16,891 bases of DNA from positions 1-16,891 of the forward strand of contig CAIZMS010000307.1 of the NCBI GenBank assembly GCA_903934155.1, given 5' to 3'. Shown here in pieces: positions 6,442-13,724 of the stretch; position 1 is the first letter of the stretch, and the number at the start of each line of letters is the position of its first letter. The notes below the pieces were generated by a model. The model had not been told where the DNA came from. It made no database searches and worked only from the letters and a program-made list of their open reading frames with translations. The translations under genes and the position numbers were made by a program. Source of the stretch: an uncultured bacterium. Lineage in GTDB: Bacteria > Verrucomicrobiota > Kiritimatiellia > CAIKKV01 > CAITUY01.

Positions 6442-7851
6442 ATGCGAATACGCGACACCATGGATGCGCTGACGAGCGGCTTGGCCGTAACCGTTGATGC
6501 CCTGGCCATTTTCGGCGGATTTGCCGCGGCGATCTGGCTCCGTTTCTACAGCGGACTCATCGGCGTGGACAGCTGGCCGCCAAACCTGTGCTTTCTCTAC
6601 GGCTGGGGTGCCGCCATTGCCACCCTCATCTTCCTTTTTATATTTCGTTCCCTCGGACTTTATATCCGCCCCCAACTCGGAAGCTTTCCCGGCAAAATCC
6701 CAAGGCTCATCCGGGCCATTGGGGTCGGAATCCTTCTGACCACGGCATTGGCTTTCGCCTTCCGGACAGACCCGCCCATCTCGCGTCTCACGATCGGGCT
6801 CTCTTTTCTGGCCATTGCGATCATGGTCATGCTGGAGCGGTATCTTCTGTTCAGATTCGAAATCCGGCTTGCCCGCCGGGGGCACCAGTCCAAACGCATT
6901 CTTATCGTGGGAACGGACTATGTTGCCGCCCACCTGAAACGCGGGCTCGAGGCGGATCCCCGCCTGCGGTCAAAGGTTGTGGGATTCATCAAATCCGGCA
7001 ACGGCCAACCGGACTCCTCCTTGCCCGACTATCTGATCCGCGGCGAACTTGAGGATCTCGACACCATCCTCGACTCCCATCCCGCAGACCAGATCATCCT
7101 GAGCGACAGCAATATCGGCCATCAACGGGTTTTGGAAATCATCCTCGCCTGTGAACGCAACATGATCACCTTCAACATGGTACCCGACATGTTCCGGATC
7201 ATGACCGGCAGCATGGATATGCAGACCATCGACGACATCCCCCTTCTCGGGGTTAGCCGGTGGCCACTGGACTACTTCTGGAACCGAACCCTGAAACGCA
7301 TGGAGGATATCTGCGGCGCCTTTGCAGGCCTCCTGATCATCGCCCCCTTCCTCGCTTTCGTAGCCCTCCTGGTGAAGCGTTCCTCGCCCGGCCCCGTGTT
7401 CTACAAACAGAAACGGTGCGGCGAAAACGGGCGGGAATTCAGCATCTACAAACTCCGCACCATGCGAACCGACGCCGAAAAGGAAACGGGGCCCGTCTGG
7501 ACGGTTGAAAATGATCCCCGCCGGACCCGCATCGGGTCATTCCTGAGAAACACCAACATTGACGAACTGCCCCAGCTCTGGAATGTGCTCCGGGGCGACA
7601 TGAGCCTGGTCGGCCCGAGACCGGAACGTCCGCACTTTGTGGAGAAGTTCAAGGACGACATTGACCGTTACATGCGACGCCATGTCTCCAAGCCGGGCAT
7701 GACCGGTTGGGCCCAGGTCAACGGGCTTCGAGGCAACACCAGCATCGAGGAACGGATCAAGTACGACCTCTATTACCTGGAAAACTGGTCCCTGTCCTTT
7801 GATTTCAAAATCCTGATCCGCACCCTCACGGCACGCACAAACGCCTACTGA
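6442..7851 (+). CDS. polyprenyl-phosphate sugar-1-phosphate transferase (exopolysaccharide initiation)
   Basis: Inner-membrane enzyme of 469 residues of the bacterial sugar transferase family (WcaJ/WbaP type). It moves a sugar-1-phosphate from a nucleotide sugar to undecaprenyl phosphate, the first step of exopolysaccharide or O-unit assembly. Four N-terminal membrane helices (about 12-34, 52-72, 90-107, 116-136) precede a CoA-binding-like domain starting at KRILIVGTD (151-159). A further helix (291-311) leads into the catalytic domain, with SSPGPVFYKQKRCGENG (314-330), YKLRTM (336-341), the acidic pair in IDELPQLWNVLRGDMSLVGP (373-392) and KPGMTGWAQVNG (417-428). The ATG at 6442 is one base after the porin stop and has no Shine-Dalgarno, suggesting translational coupling. 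The frame extends upstream to 6160 inside the porin, but that part shows no family similarity. The sugar used is unknown. Confidence 0.93.
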   Translation: MRIRDTMDALTSGLAVTVDALAIFGGFAAAIWLRFYSGLIGVDSWPPNLCFLYGWGAAIATLIFLFIFRSLGLYIRPQLGSFPGKIPRLIRAIGVGILLTTALAFAFRTDPPISRLTIGLSFLAIAIMVMLERYLLFRFEIRLARRGHQSKRILIVGTDYVAAHLKRGLEADPRLRSKVVGFIKSGNGQPDSSLPDYLIRGELEDLDTILDSHPADQIILSDSNIGHQRVLEIILACERNMITFNMVPDMFRIMTGSMDMQTIDDIPLLGVSRWPLDYFWNRTLKRMEDICGAFAGLLIIAPFLAFVALLVKRSSPGPVFYKQKRCGENGREFSIYKLRTMRTDAEKETGPVWTVENDPRRTRIGSFLRNTNIDELPQLWNVLRGDMSLVGPRPERPHFVEKFKDDIDRYMRRHVSKPGMTGWAQVNGLRGNTSIEERIKYDLYYLENWSLSFDFKILIRTLTARTNAY

Positions 7852-7853
7852 TC

Positions 7854-8729
7854 GTGAATGTTCTAAAATTGACAATCATTCCCGCCTTCCTCGCATGCCT
7901 TCTCCTCGCAGGCTGCAAGCCTGCCCCACTCCCTCCTGCCCGTGACGGGTTGCCCCGTGTCGTCTCACTGGCCCCGAATCTCACGGAAATAATCTGCGCC
8001 ATCGGGGGGGCAGGCCAGCTTGTCGGGCGCAGTTCAGCATGCGATTACCCCCCGGATAAAGTGAGCCCCATTCCGGTTATCGGGGATTTCGGCGTCCCAT
8101 CCCTGGAGCGGTTGCTGGCGGTCAAGCCGGAGGCGGTTTTTTATTCCGACCTAGCCGACCTGACGCTGGATTCGAAACTCAGAAAAATCGGGTTGAATCC
8201 AGTTCATATCCCCTGTGCACGACTCGACGACATCCCGCCCGCGATCATCCAATTGGGCCGGGATCTACGCCGGGAATCGGAAGCCAACCTTCTGGCGAGC
8301 CGCCTCAAACAGCAAATCGAAGTCTGCCGTGCCGCCCCGCTCGCGCCCCACCCGCCCCGGGTTCTGGTGCTGATCTGGAACGATCCCCTGACGGCAGCGG
8401 GCCGAAACACCTTTATCTCCGACCTCATTACCCTGTCTGGCGGCCGCAACATTGGCGACGAGATCAACCGCGATTATTTCCCGGTGTCGGGGGAATGGGT
8501 TCTTGACCGGAACCCTGACATCATTTTCTGCTTCTTCATGGCTGGCAAGAAATCCGTCAAACAGCAGATCCTTCAGCGCCCGGGCTGGGAACGCGTCACC
8601 GCCATCCGGGACGGCTGTGTTTATGACGGATTCGACAACAATCTCGTCGTCCGCCCCGGCCCCCGGGTCATGCAGGGTTTTGACCTGATCCATCCCGTCA
8701 TTCTGAACAGGAAGGGGCGCCATGAATAG
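7854..8729 (+). CDS. btuF: cobalamin/iron-type ABC transporter substrate-binding lipoprotein (BtuF-like)
   Basis: Periplasmic-binding lipoprotein of 291 residues. The start is GTG at 7854, two bases after the preceding stop. The signal peptide ends in the lipobox LAGC with lipidated Cys21, so the protein is probably tethered to a membrane facing the periplasm. The domain begins at PRVVSLAPNLTEIICAIG (34-51) and includes SACDYPPDK (61-69), IGDFGVPSLERLLAVKPEAV (76-95) and GGRNIGDEI, a pattern close to BtuF and other helical-backbone (class III) binding proteins. CDYPP is common in corrinoid binders. Next to a FecCD-type permease and its ATPase it completes an importer. Cobalamin is the likeliest ligand, but haem or siderophore-iron cannot be excluded. 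Confidence 0.88.
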   Translation: MNVLKLTIIPAFLACLLLAGCKPAPLPPARDGLPRVVSLAPNLTEIICAIGGAGQLVGRSSACDYPPDKVSPIPVIGDFGVPSLERLLAVKPEAVFYSDLADLTLDSKLRKIGLNPVHIPCARLDDIPPAIIQLGRDLRRESEANLLASRLKQQIEVCRAAPLAPHPPRVLVLIWNDPLTAAGRNTFISDLITLSGGRNIGDEINRDYFPVSGEWVLDRNPDIIFCFFMAGKKSVKQQILQRPGWERVTAIRDGCVYDGFDNNLVVRPGPRVMQGFDLIHPVILNRKGRHE

Positions 8730-9687
8730 CCGGCGGAATTTTGGACTGGTGATCGGCCTGGCTCCGCTGATCCTGGGACTATGCGTCCTGATGGGGCCGT
8801 CGGGCATTGGACTACCCGACATTCATGTGCAGCGCGACATTCTGATTTTGCGTCTATCCCGGGTACTGGCCGGCTTCATTATCGGGGCTGCCCTCTCCTG
8901 TTCCGGCGTGGTCTTCCAGGCCGTGCTGCGTAATCCGCTCGCCGAACCCTATGTTTTGGGAGTGAGCAGCGGGGCTGGCCTGGGCGCCGCACTAGCCATC
9001 CTGACGGGCTTTGCAGGCGCATTCACCACCGCACTCCCGCTCTGCGCCTTCCTGATGGCGGTCGTCACGCTGGCTATTGTGTACGGCCTGTCCAGCCACA
9101 GCTCCACTCCCTCTCTCTACGGTCTGATTTTGAGCGGGGTGATCGTCAGCGCCGTATGCTCCAGTCTCCTGATGTTCATCATTTCGGCTACCTCGCTCGA
9201 GGGAATGCACAATATCCTGTGGTGGATGCTGGGAAACCTCGATTTGCCTTCCGATCCGGTTCTCGGGCTTAGTGCCGTGTTGGTGGCAGCCGGATGTGCG
9301 GGGCTATGGCTGATGGCACGGGAACTCAATGCCCTCACGCTGGGGCATCAGATGGCACATCATCTCGGCATCCGGGTCAAGGCGGCAATCCTTGCCGCCC
9401 TGCTACTGGCCACCCTCCTCGCCGCCACCGCCGTGGGAGTCGCCGGACTCATCGGATTCGTCGGCCTGATGGTTCCGCACATCATGCGTACCCTCGTGGG
9501 TTCCGACCACCGTCGTTTAATTCCTGCGGCGGCCATCGGCGGCGGCGCGTTCCTCGCCGTCTGTGATGCCCTCGCCCGAACCGTCATGCCGGTCGAAATC
9601 CCCGTGGGCGTTATTACCGCCCTTCTCGGCGGCCCTTTCTTTCTGGTCCTCTTGAAACACCGCAGAACCCCCGGCTGGATTGGATAA
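8722..9687 (+). CDS. btuC: FecCD-family ABC importer permease (BtuC-like)
   Basis: Polytopic inner-membrane permease of 321 residues, the usual length for the BtuC/FecCD family. Diagnostic blocks are LRLSRVLAGFIIGAALSCSG (43-62), NPLAEPYVLGVSSGAGLGA (71-89) and the coupling region GLIGFVGLMVPHIMR (242-256), which contacts the ATPase. Eight to ten hydrophobic helices span most of the chain. The ATG overlaps the end of the binding-protein gene by 8 bases and is preceded by AGGAAGGGG (8709-8717). It would form a homodimeric pore with two copies of the following ATPase and move cobalamin, or a related chelate, from periplasm to cytoplasm. Confidence 0.93.
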   Translation: MNSRRNFGLVIGLAPLILGLCVLMGPSGIGLPDIHVQRDILILRLSRVLAGFIIGAALSCSGVVFQAVLRNPLAEPYVLGVSSGAGLGAALAILTGFAGAFTTALPLCAFLMAVVTLAIVYGLSSHSSTPSLYGLILSGVIVSAVCSSLLMFIISATSLEGMHNILWWMLGNLDLPSDPVLGLSAVLVAAGCAGLWLMARELNALTLGHQMAHHLGIRVKAAILAALLLATLLAATAVGVAGLIGFVGLMVPHIMRTLVGSDHRRLIPAAAIGGGAFLAVCDALARTVMPVEIPVGVITALLGGPFFLVLLKHRRTPGWIG

Positions 9688-9694
9688 CCCCGCC

Positions 9695-10948
9695 ATGACC
9701 AATGCCATCCAACTTCATCAGGTCACCGCGGGCTACCGCGACACCCCCGTTCTGCAGGGCCTGTCCCTGGAGATCGAGGCCGGAGAGATGATTGGAATCC
9801 TAGGCCCCAACGGGGCCGGAAAATCGACCTTGTTCTCAGTGCTGTCCGGCCTGCTCCGGCCTTCTTCCGGAACCGTGAAGCTCAACGGTATCGAGGTTCA
9901 CCGGATGCCCCCGGCAGAACGGGCGCGCACCATCGCCGTGGTCCCCCAGGAACTCGATGTTCCCGTCCCCTATACCGTCGAAGAGATCGTCATGATGGGG
10001 CGAATCTCGGCCATCGGGCGGTTCTCCAGCCCCAGCGACGAGGATCGCCTTCGGGTTGAGCGCGCCCTGGTCTATACCGATGCAACGGATATCCGGCACC
10101 GCCCCCTGAACGAACTGAGCGGAGGCGAACGCCAGCGCGCCATCGTGGCGATGGTGCTGGCGCAGGATCCCCGCATCATCCTCATGGACGAGGCCACGTC
10201 ACATCTCGACCTCAATCACCGGCTGGAGATTATGCAACTGGTCGAACGACTGAACCGCGACGACGGAGTCACGGTCCTGATGATCAGCCATGACCTCCAG
10301 ATTGCCGCCGAGTTCAGCCGGCGCCTGATCCTGCTCGATCACGGGACCGTGGTGGCAGACGGAACTCCTTCAGCGGTCCTGACCGAGGACTCGCTACGCC
10401 GGGTCTACCATTGCGATGTAAGGGTTCATCAGGATCCCCACAGCGGAGGAATCAGCATTCTGGCGGCGCCACGCCTGCCCGCCCCCGGTTCCGGAAAAGG
10501 GATCCATATCCATACTCTTGGCGGGGGCGGATGCGGCGAAGCCATTCTCAGACGACTCACTTTATGCGGATATACCCTGACCAGCGGGGTATTGAACCAC
10601 GGGGACAAAGATGCCGAGGTCGCCGGGGCCCTGGGCACCTCCACAGCGCTCGAAAAACCATTCTGTCCCATCAGCCGGGAAGCGCTCGATGAGGCCCGTA
10701 AACTCGCCCGGAACGCCCACGCTCTGGTACTGGCTCCCGTCCCCTTCGGAAGTGGCAACCTGGCCAACCTCGATCTCCTTGACGAGGCGCTTGCGGCCGG
10801 AAAACCTGTCTTTATCGCGACGGGCTTCGAGAACCGGGATTACACCCGAAATCGCGATGCCGTTGCCCGCGTGCAAGCCCTGCTCACCCGCGGCGCAACA
10901 CTCTTCCAGGATGTTGCCGACTTGATCCCCCTGTTGCCAACCTGCTAA
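9695..10948 (+). CDS. btuD: ABC importer ATPase (BtuD-like) with extra C-terminal domain
   Basis: Energy subunit of the cobalamin-type importer, 417 residues against about 250-270 for a standard BtuD/FecE ATPase. Residues 1-255 are a complete ABC domain: Walker A GPNGAGKS (37-44), Q-loop Gln85, signature LSGGE (141-145), Walker B IILMDE (161-166) and switch His199. After a Pro/Gly-rich linker (about 255-268) comes an added domain (269-417). It starts HIHTLGGGGCGEAILRRL, a β-strand then glycine-rich loop then helix that looks Rossmann-like, and contains ALVLAPVPFGSGNLANLDLL (343-362) and AGKPVFIAT (368-376). Its function is not known to me. I took ATG 9695, 7 bases after the permease stop; a TTG at 9680 in frame would add five residues. 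Confidence 0.92.
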   Translation: MTNAIQLHQVTAGYRDTPVLQGLSLEIEAGEMIGILGPNGAGKSTLFSVLSGLLRPSSGTVKLNGIEVHRMPPAERARTIAVVPQELDVPVPYTVEEIVMMGRISAIGRFSSPSDEDRLRVERALVYTDATDIRHRPLNELSGGERQRAIVAMVLAQDPRIILMDEATSHLDLNHRLEIMQLVERLNRDDGVTVLMISHDLQIAAEFSRRLILLDHGTVVADGTPSAVLTEDSLRRVYHCDVRVHQDPHSGGISILAAPRLPAPGSGKGIHIHTLGGGGCGEAILRRLTLCGYTLTSGVLNHGDKDAEVAGALGTSTALEKPFCPISREALDEARKLARNAHALVLAPVPFGSGNLANLDLLDEALAAGKPVFIATGFENRDYTRNRDAVARVQALLTRGATLFQDVADLIPLLPTC

Positions 10949-10957
10949 TACTCAATC

Positions 10958-12544
10958 ATGTCAACACCCCTGACCAACCCGATATCACAGCCTTCCTGGA
11001 GCCGTCTGGTCCTTTTCGCCACACTCGTCCTGCTCGCAAGAATCGCCTATCTGATCTGGCTATGTCCCTACGACCTGGCCGCCGACGAGGCGCAATACTG
11101 GGACTGGTCGCGTCGACTCGACTGGTCCTACTACAGCAAGGGTCCGGCCATCGCCTGGCTGATTGCCCCGGCGGTTCATATCTTTGGGATCACCGAATGG
11201 GCCGTGCGCCTACCCGCAGCCCTCGCCGCTTTCGTCTCCATGCTGATCCTGGCCGCCTTCGCGACACAGGCATCCGGCGGAAACCGGCGCGCCGGCTGGC
11301 TCGCGATGATCCTGTTCTGCCTGATACCCGTTTTTCATGGCACGAGCCAGTTCATGACCACCGATGGCCCCTATTATGCCTGCTGGCTGGCCGCCGCCTT
11401 CACCGGATGGATCATGGCCCGCGAAAACCGGACCTCACCGGGCTGGTTTTTTATGCTCGGTTCCTTCATTGGCCTGGGAATGCTCTGCAAATACACCGTA
11501 CTACTGATTGTTCCCGGGATACTCGTGTTCCTGTTCCGTCACGGATCGCTCTCGCACGGCCGCCGACTCGCTGGAACTCTGGCCATGATCGGAGGTGTGA
11601 TTCTCTTCGCCCTACCCATTGCCATCTGGAACCACCAGCACGGGTGGCCGACCATCAGCCACCTCATCGGGGCCATGCGCCTGCCGGGCGGCGATGTCGC
11701 CCCTGCCTCCGACTGGCACTATAATCCACTGTGGACCTTCAGCTACCCGTTCTATGCCTTCGCGCTGCTGGGACCGCCCGCCGCCCTGCTTCTGATCCGG
11801 ACAGTACACGCCGCATATCGCCCGGGCGGAGTGGATGCCATCAAGACTTCGCCTTTGCGGGAAATCACCTCCTTCGCAATCCATCTCGGTCTTCCCGTTT
11901 TCCTATTTTACTTGTTGGTTTCCTTTCGGACCGACGTAAAGCTCAACTGGCCCACAGCCGCGTTTGCCGGCTTCCTCGTTCCCATTGCCTGCTATCTGGC
12001 GGAACGAAAGGAGTCCGACCGCACCACCCGACTTCTATGGCGTTGGACGGTTGGGCTCGGACTGACCGTGATCATCCTGATTTTATTTGCCCCCTCCCCC
12101 CTTCGGGCAATCGGAAAACTCAAGATCAACGGTAAACCCATCAACACCGAGCGGGCACTGATGCGGGTCAGCGGATTTCCCCGTTTTGCCCGCAGCATGG
12201 AGGAGGCGTCCGGCGAAATGGCGCGCGAAACAGGAAAGCCCCCCTTTTATGTGGCCTCAACCTACGGGCGGGCCGCTCTGCTGGCCTTTTACATGAAGGA
12301 CCACCCCGTGGTGTACTGTGCCGACAGTTACCGAGGAGGCCGGGAATCCTCCTATGACTATTTTCCCGACACGAATCTGGCCGATCCCGCCCTGATCGGT
12401 CGACCGGCCATTTTATTCGACCATGAGCAGTGGACGTGGGAACGGGCGCTCTATTTCCAAGTTATCGAGCGAACCCGCTTCTACGGCCGCGTCTACCAAG
12501 CCTACGAGTACCGCGGCCCCTGCCATGAACCGCACATGAAGTGA
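10958..12544 (+). CDS. ArnT/PMT-like membrane glycosyltransferase (GT39/GT83 type)
   Basis: Polytopic inner-membrane glycosyltransferase of 528 residues that uses a polyprenyl-phosphate sugar donor on the periplasmic side. The first helix (about 16-36) is followed by the periplasmic loop motif DEAQYWDWSRRLDWSYYSKG (43-62), with the catalytic acidic pair D43-E44 and the YYSKGP segment typical of the PMT_2/ArnT-like group. About eleven to twelve further hydrophobic segments run to near residue 370, then a soluble periplasmic tail (about 375-528). ArnT adds aminoarabinose to lipid A, but this sequence does not reveal its sugar or acceptor. It begins 9 bases after the ATPase gene with no Shine-Dalgarno and appears to be last in the long operon. 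The following LPS permease and lipid phosphatase genes suggest lipid A or LPS as acceptor; this is inference. Confidence 0.88.
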   Translation: MSTPLTNPISQPSWSRLVLFATLVLLARIAYLIWLCPYDLAADEAQYWDWSRRLDWSYYSKGPAIAWLIAPAVHIFGITEWAVRLPAALAAFVSMLILAAFATQASGGNRRAGWLAMILFCLIPVFHGTSQFMTTDGPYYACWLAAAFTGWIMARENRTSPGWFFMLGSFIGLGMLCKYTVLLIVPGILVFLFRHGSLSHGRRLAGTLAMIGGVILFALPIAIWNHQHGWPTISHLIGAMRLPGGDVAPASDWHYNPLWTFSYPFYAFALLGPPAALLLIRTVHAAYRPGGVDAIKTSPLREITSFAIHLGLPVFLFYLLVSFRTDVKLNWPTAAFAGFLVPIACYLAERKESDRTTRLLWRWTVGLGLTVIILILFAPSPLRAIGKLKINGKPINTERALMRVSGFPRFARSMEEASGEMARETGKPPFYVASTYGRAALLAFYMKDHPVVYCADSYRGGRESSYDYFPDTNLADPALIGRPAILFDHEQWTWERALYFQVIERTRFYGRVYQAYEYRGPCHEPHMK

Positions 12545-12555
12545 CGCTTCTCTCC

Positions 12556-12584
12556 TTGCCATTCCCCCCCCTGCCCAGTATAAG
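12556..12584 (+). promoter_or_regulatory. sigma70-like promoter of the lptF-PAP2 unit
   Basis: TTGCCA (12556-12561) and TATAAG (12579-12584) each match consensus at 5 of 6 positions with an ideal 17-base spacer. This is the best promoter seen in the window and fills most of the 55-base gap between the glycosyltransferase and lptF. The -10 box ends 15 bases before the ATG, so the leader would be about 8-10 bases with no Shine-Dalgarno. Confidence 0.6.
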
Positions 12585-12599
12585 AACGGGACTTATTTT

Positions 12600-13724
12600 A
12601 TGGGGAGAACGGCATTGCGCATTGTTTCACGATATGTCAGGGACAGTTATCTGGTCACCTTCGGGATGACCCTGTTTGTGCTGACTTTTGTCATGTGCGT
12701 GATGGTGCTTTTTCGAATTACCGATGCCATTGCCGCAGGCGGTTCCCTGGCGTTGATCACCAAGATATTTCTGGCCGGGCTTCCCTCCGCCTTCGGCTTC
12801 TCCATTCCCGTCAGTATCATTACGGCGGCGCTGCTGACCTTTGGAAAACTTTCCGCCAACGGTGAAATTACGGCCATGAAGGGAAGCGGCATCCGCATGC
12901 TTCAAATCATGGCCGCCCCCATCCTCTTTGCTCTCCTCATGTCCTCCGTCTGCCTTTACCTGAACGCCGAGTTGATCCCCACAAGCTATCACGCCAGGCG
13001 GGAAGCCTTGCGTCAGCTCGGAATTGAATCCCCCCTGCAGTTGATCGAGGAGGGCCGTCCCATCCGCGACTTTCCCGGCATCACCTTTTATGTCGGCTCG
13101 AAACGGGGTCAGAACATCGAGGATGTGCTGATTTATCAGAACCAGAAGGGTTCCGTAGCACGGACCATCCGGGCCCAGCGCGGAACCATTTCCGCGACCG
13201 CCGATAAAACGGGCCTATTGGTTGACCTTTATGAGGTTCGAATCGACCCCTTTTACGAGGATCGCCCGGGACCGGGAACCGCCAGTCATTTTCCCTATGT
13301 GATTGACCTGAACCGTCTTACCGGCGCCGATCCCGCCGGCGGCGTAAAAAAGAAAAGCGATATGACGCTGCTTGAAATCATGGACGCCAGATACCGGATC
13401 AAGCAGATTTACCCAGAGCTTGATGCGAACGCTCTCGAACAGCAGGACATGTCACTGCGGGTCGAATTCCACAAGCGCATTGTCCTGGCGGTGGCCTGCT
13501 TTGCGTTCGTCCTGCTCGGCGCTCCGCTGGCCACCAAAACACACCGGCAGGAAACCACCGTGGGGATCGGAATCAGCCTGGGCCTGATCTTCCTGTTCTA
13601 TCTCTTCATTATTGCGGCGGAAACCCTCATAAAACATCCCTGGACCCAACCCCATCTGATCGTCTGGATTCCGGCGGTCGTGTCAATCGGGCTCGGGCTA
13701 ATCCTGATCAAACGTTGTGACTAA
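12600..13724 (+). CDS. LptF/LptG-family lipopolysaccharide export permease
   Basis: YjgP/YjgQ-family permease of 374 residues. With the ATPase LptB, such proteins extract LPS from the inner membrane and pass it to the periplasmic bridge. The N-terminal half has helices at about 20-40, 55-80 and 102-121, with the family block FGKLSANGEITAMKGSGIRM (81-100) and LNAELIPTSY (121-130). A periplasmic β-jellyroll region (about 130-280) is followed by three C-terminal helices (about 292-310, 322-342, 352-370) with LRVEFHKRIVLAVACFAFVL leading in. E. coli carries LptF and LptG side by side, but only one is present here, so the partner must lie elsewhere or this protein acts as a homodimer. The sequence alone does not settle F versus G. 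Its promoter leaves almost no leader. Confidence 0.93.
   Translation: MGRTALRIVSRYVRDSYLVTFGMTLFVLTFVMCVMVLFRITDAIAAGGSLALITKIFLAGLPSAFGFSIPVSIITAALLTFGKLSANGEITAMKGSGIRMLQIMAAPILFALLMSSVCLYLNAELIPTSYHARREALRQLGIESPLQLIEEGRPIRDFPGITFYVGSKRGQNIEDVLIYQNQKGSVARTIRAQRGTISATADKTGLLVDLYEVRIDPFYEDRPGPGTASHFPYVIDLNRLTGADPAGGVKKKSDMTLLEIMDARYRIKQIYPELDANALEQQDMSLRVEFHKRIVLAVACFAFVLLGAPLATKTHRQETTVGIGISLGLIFLFYLFIIAAETLIKHPWTQPHLIVWIPAVVSIGLGLILIKRCD

Noticed and set aside
7600..7853. A cobalamin riboswitch before the btuF-like gene
   Set aside because: The gene starts 2 bases after the sugar transferase stop, and no non-coding leader exists to hold a riboswitch.
10958..12544. Naming the glycosyltransferase arnT
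   Set aside because: The DEAQYW motif supports the superfamily, but no aminoarabinose synthesis genes are present and the sugar cannot be read from the sequence.
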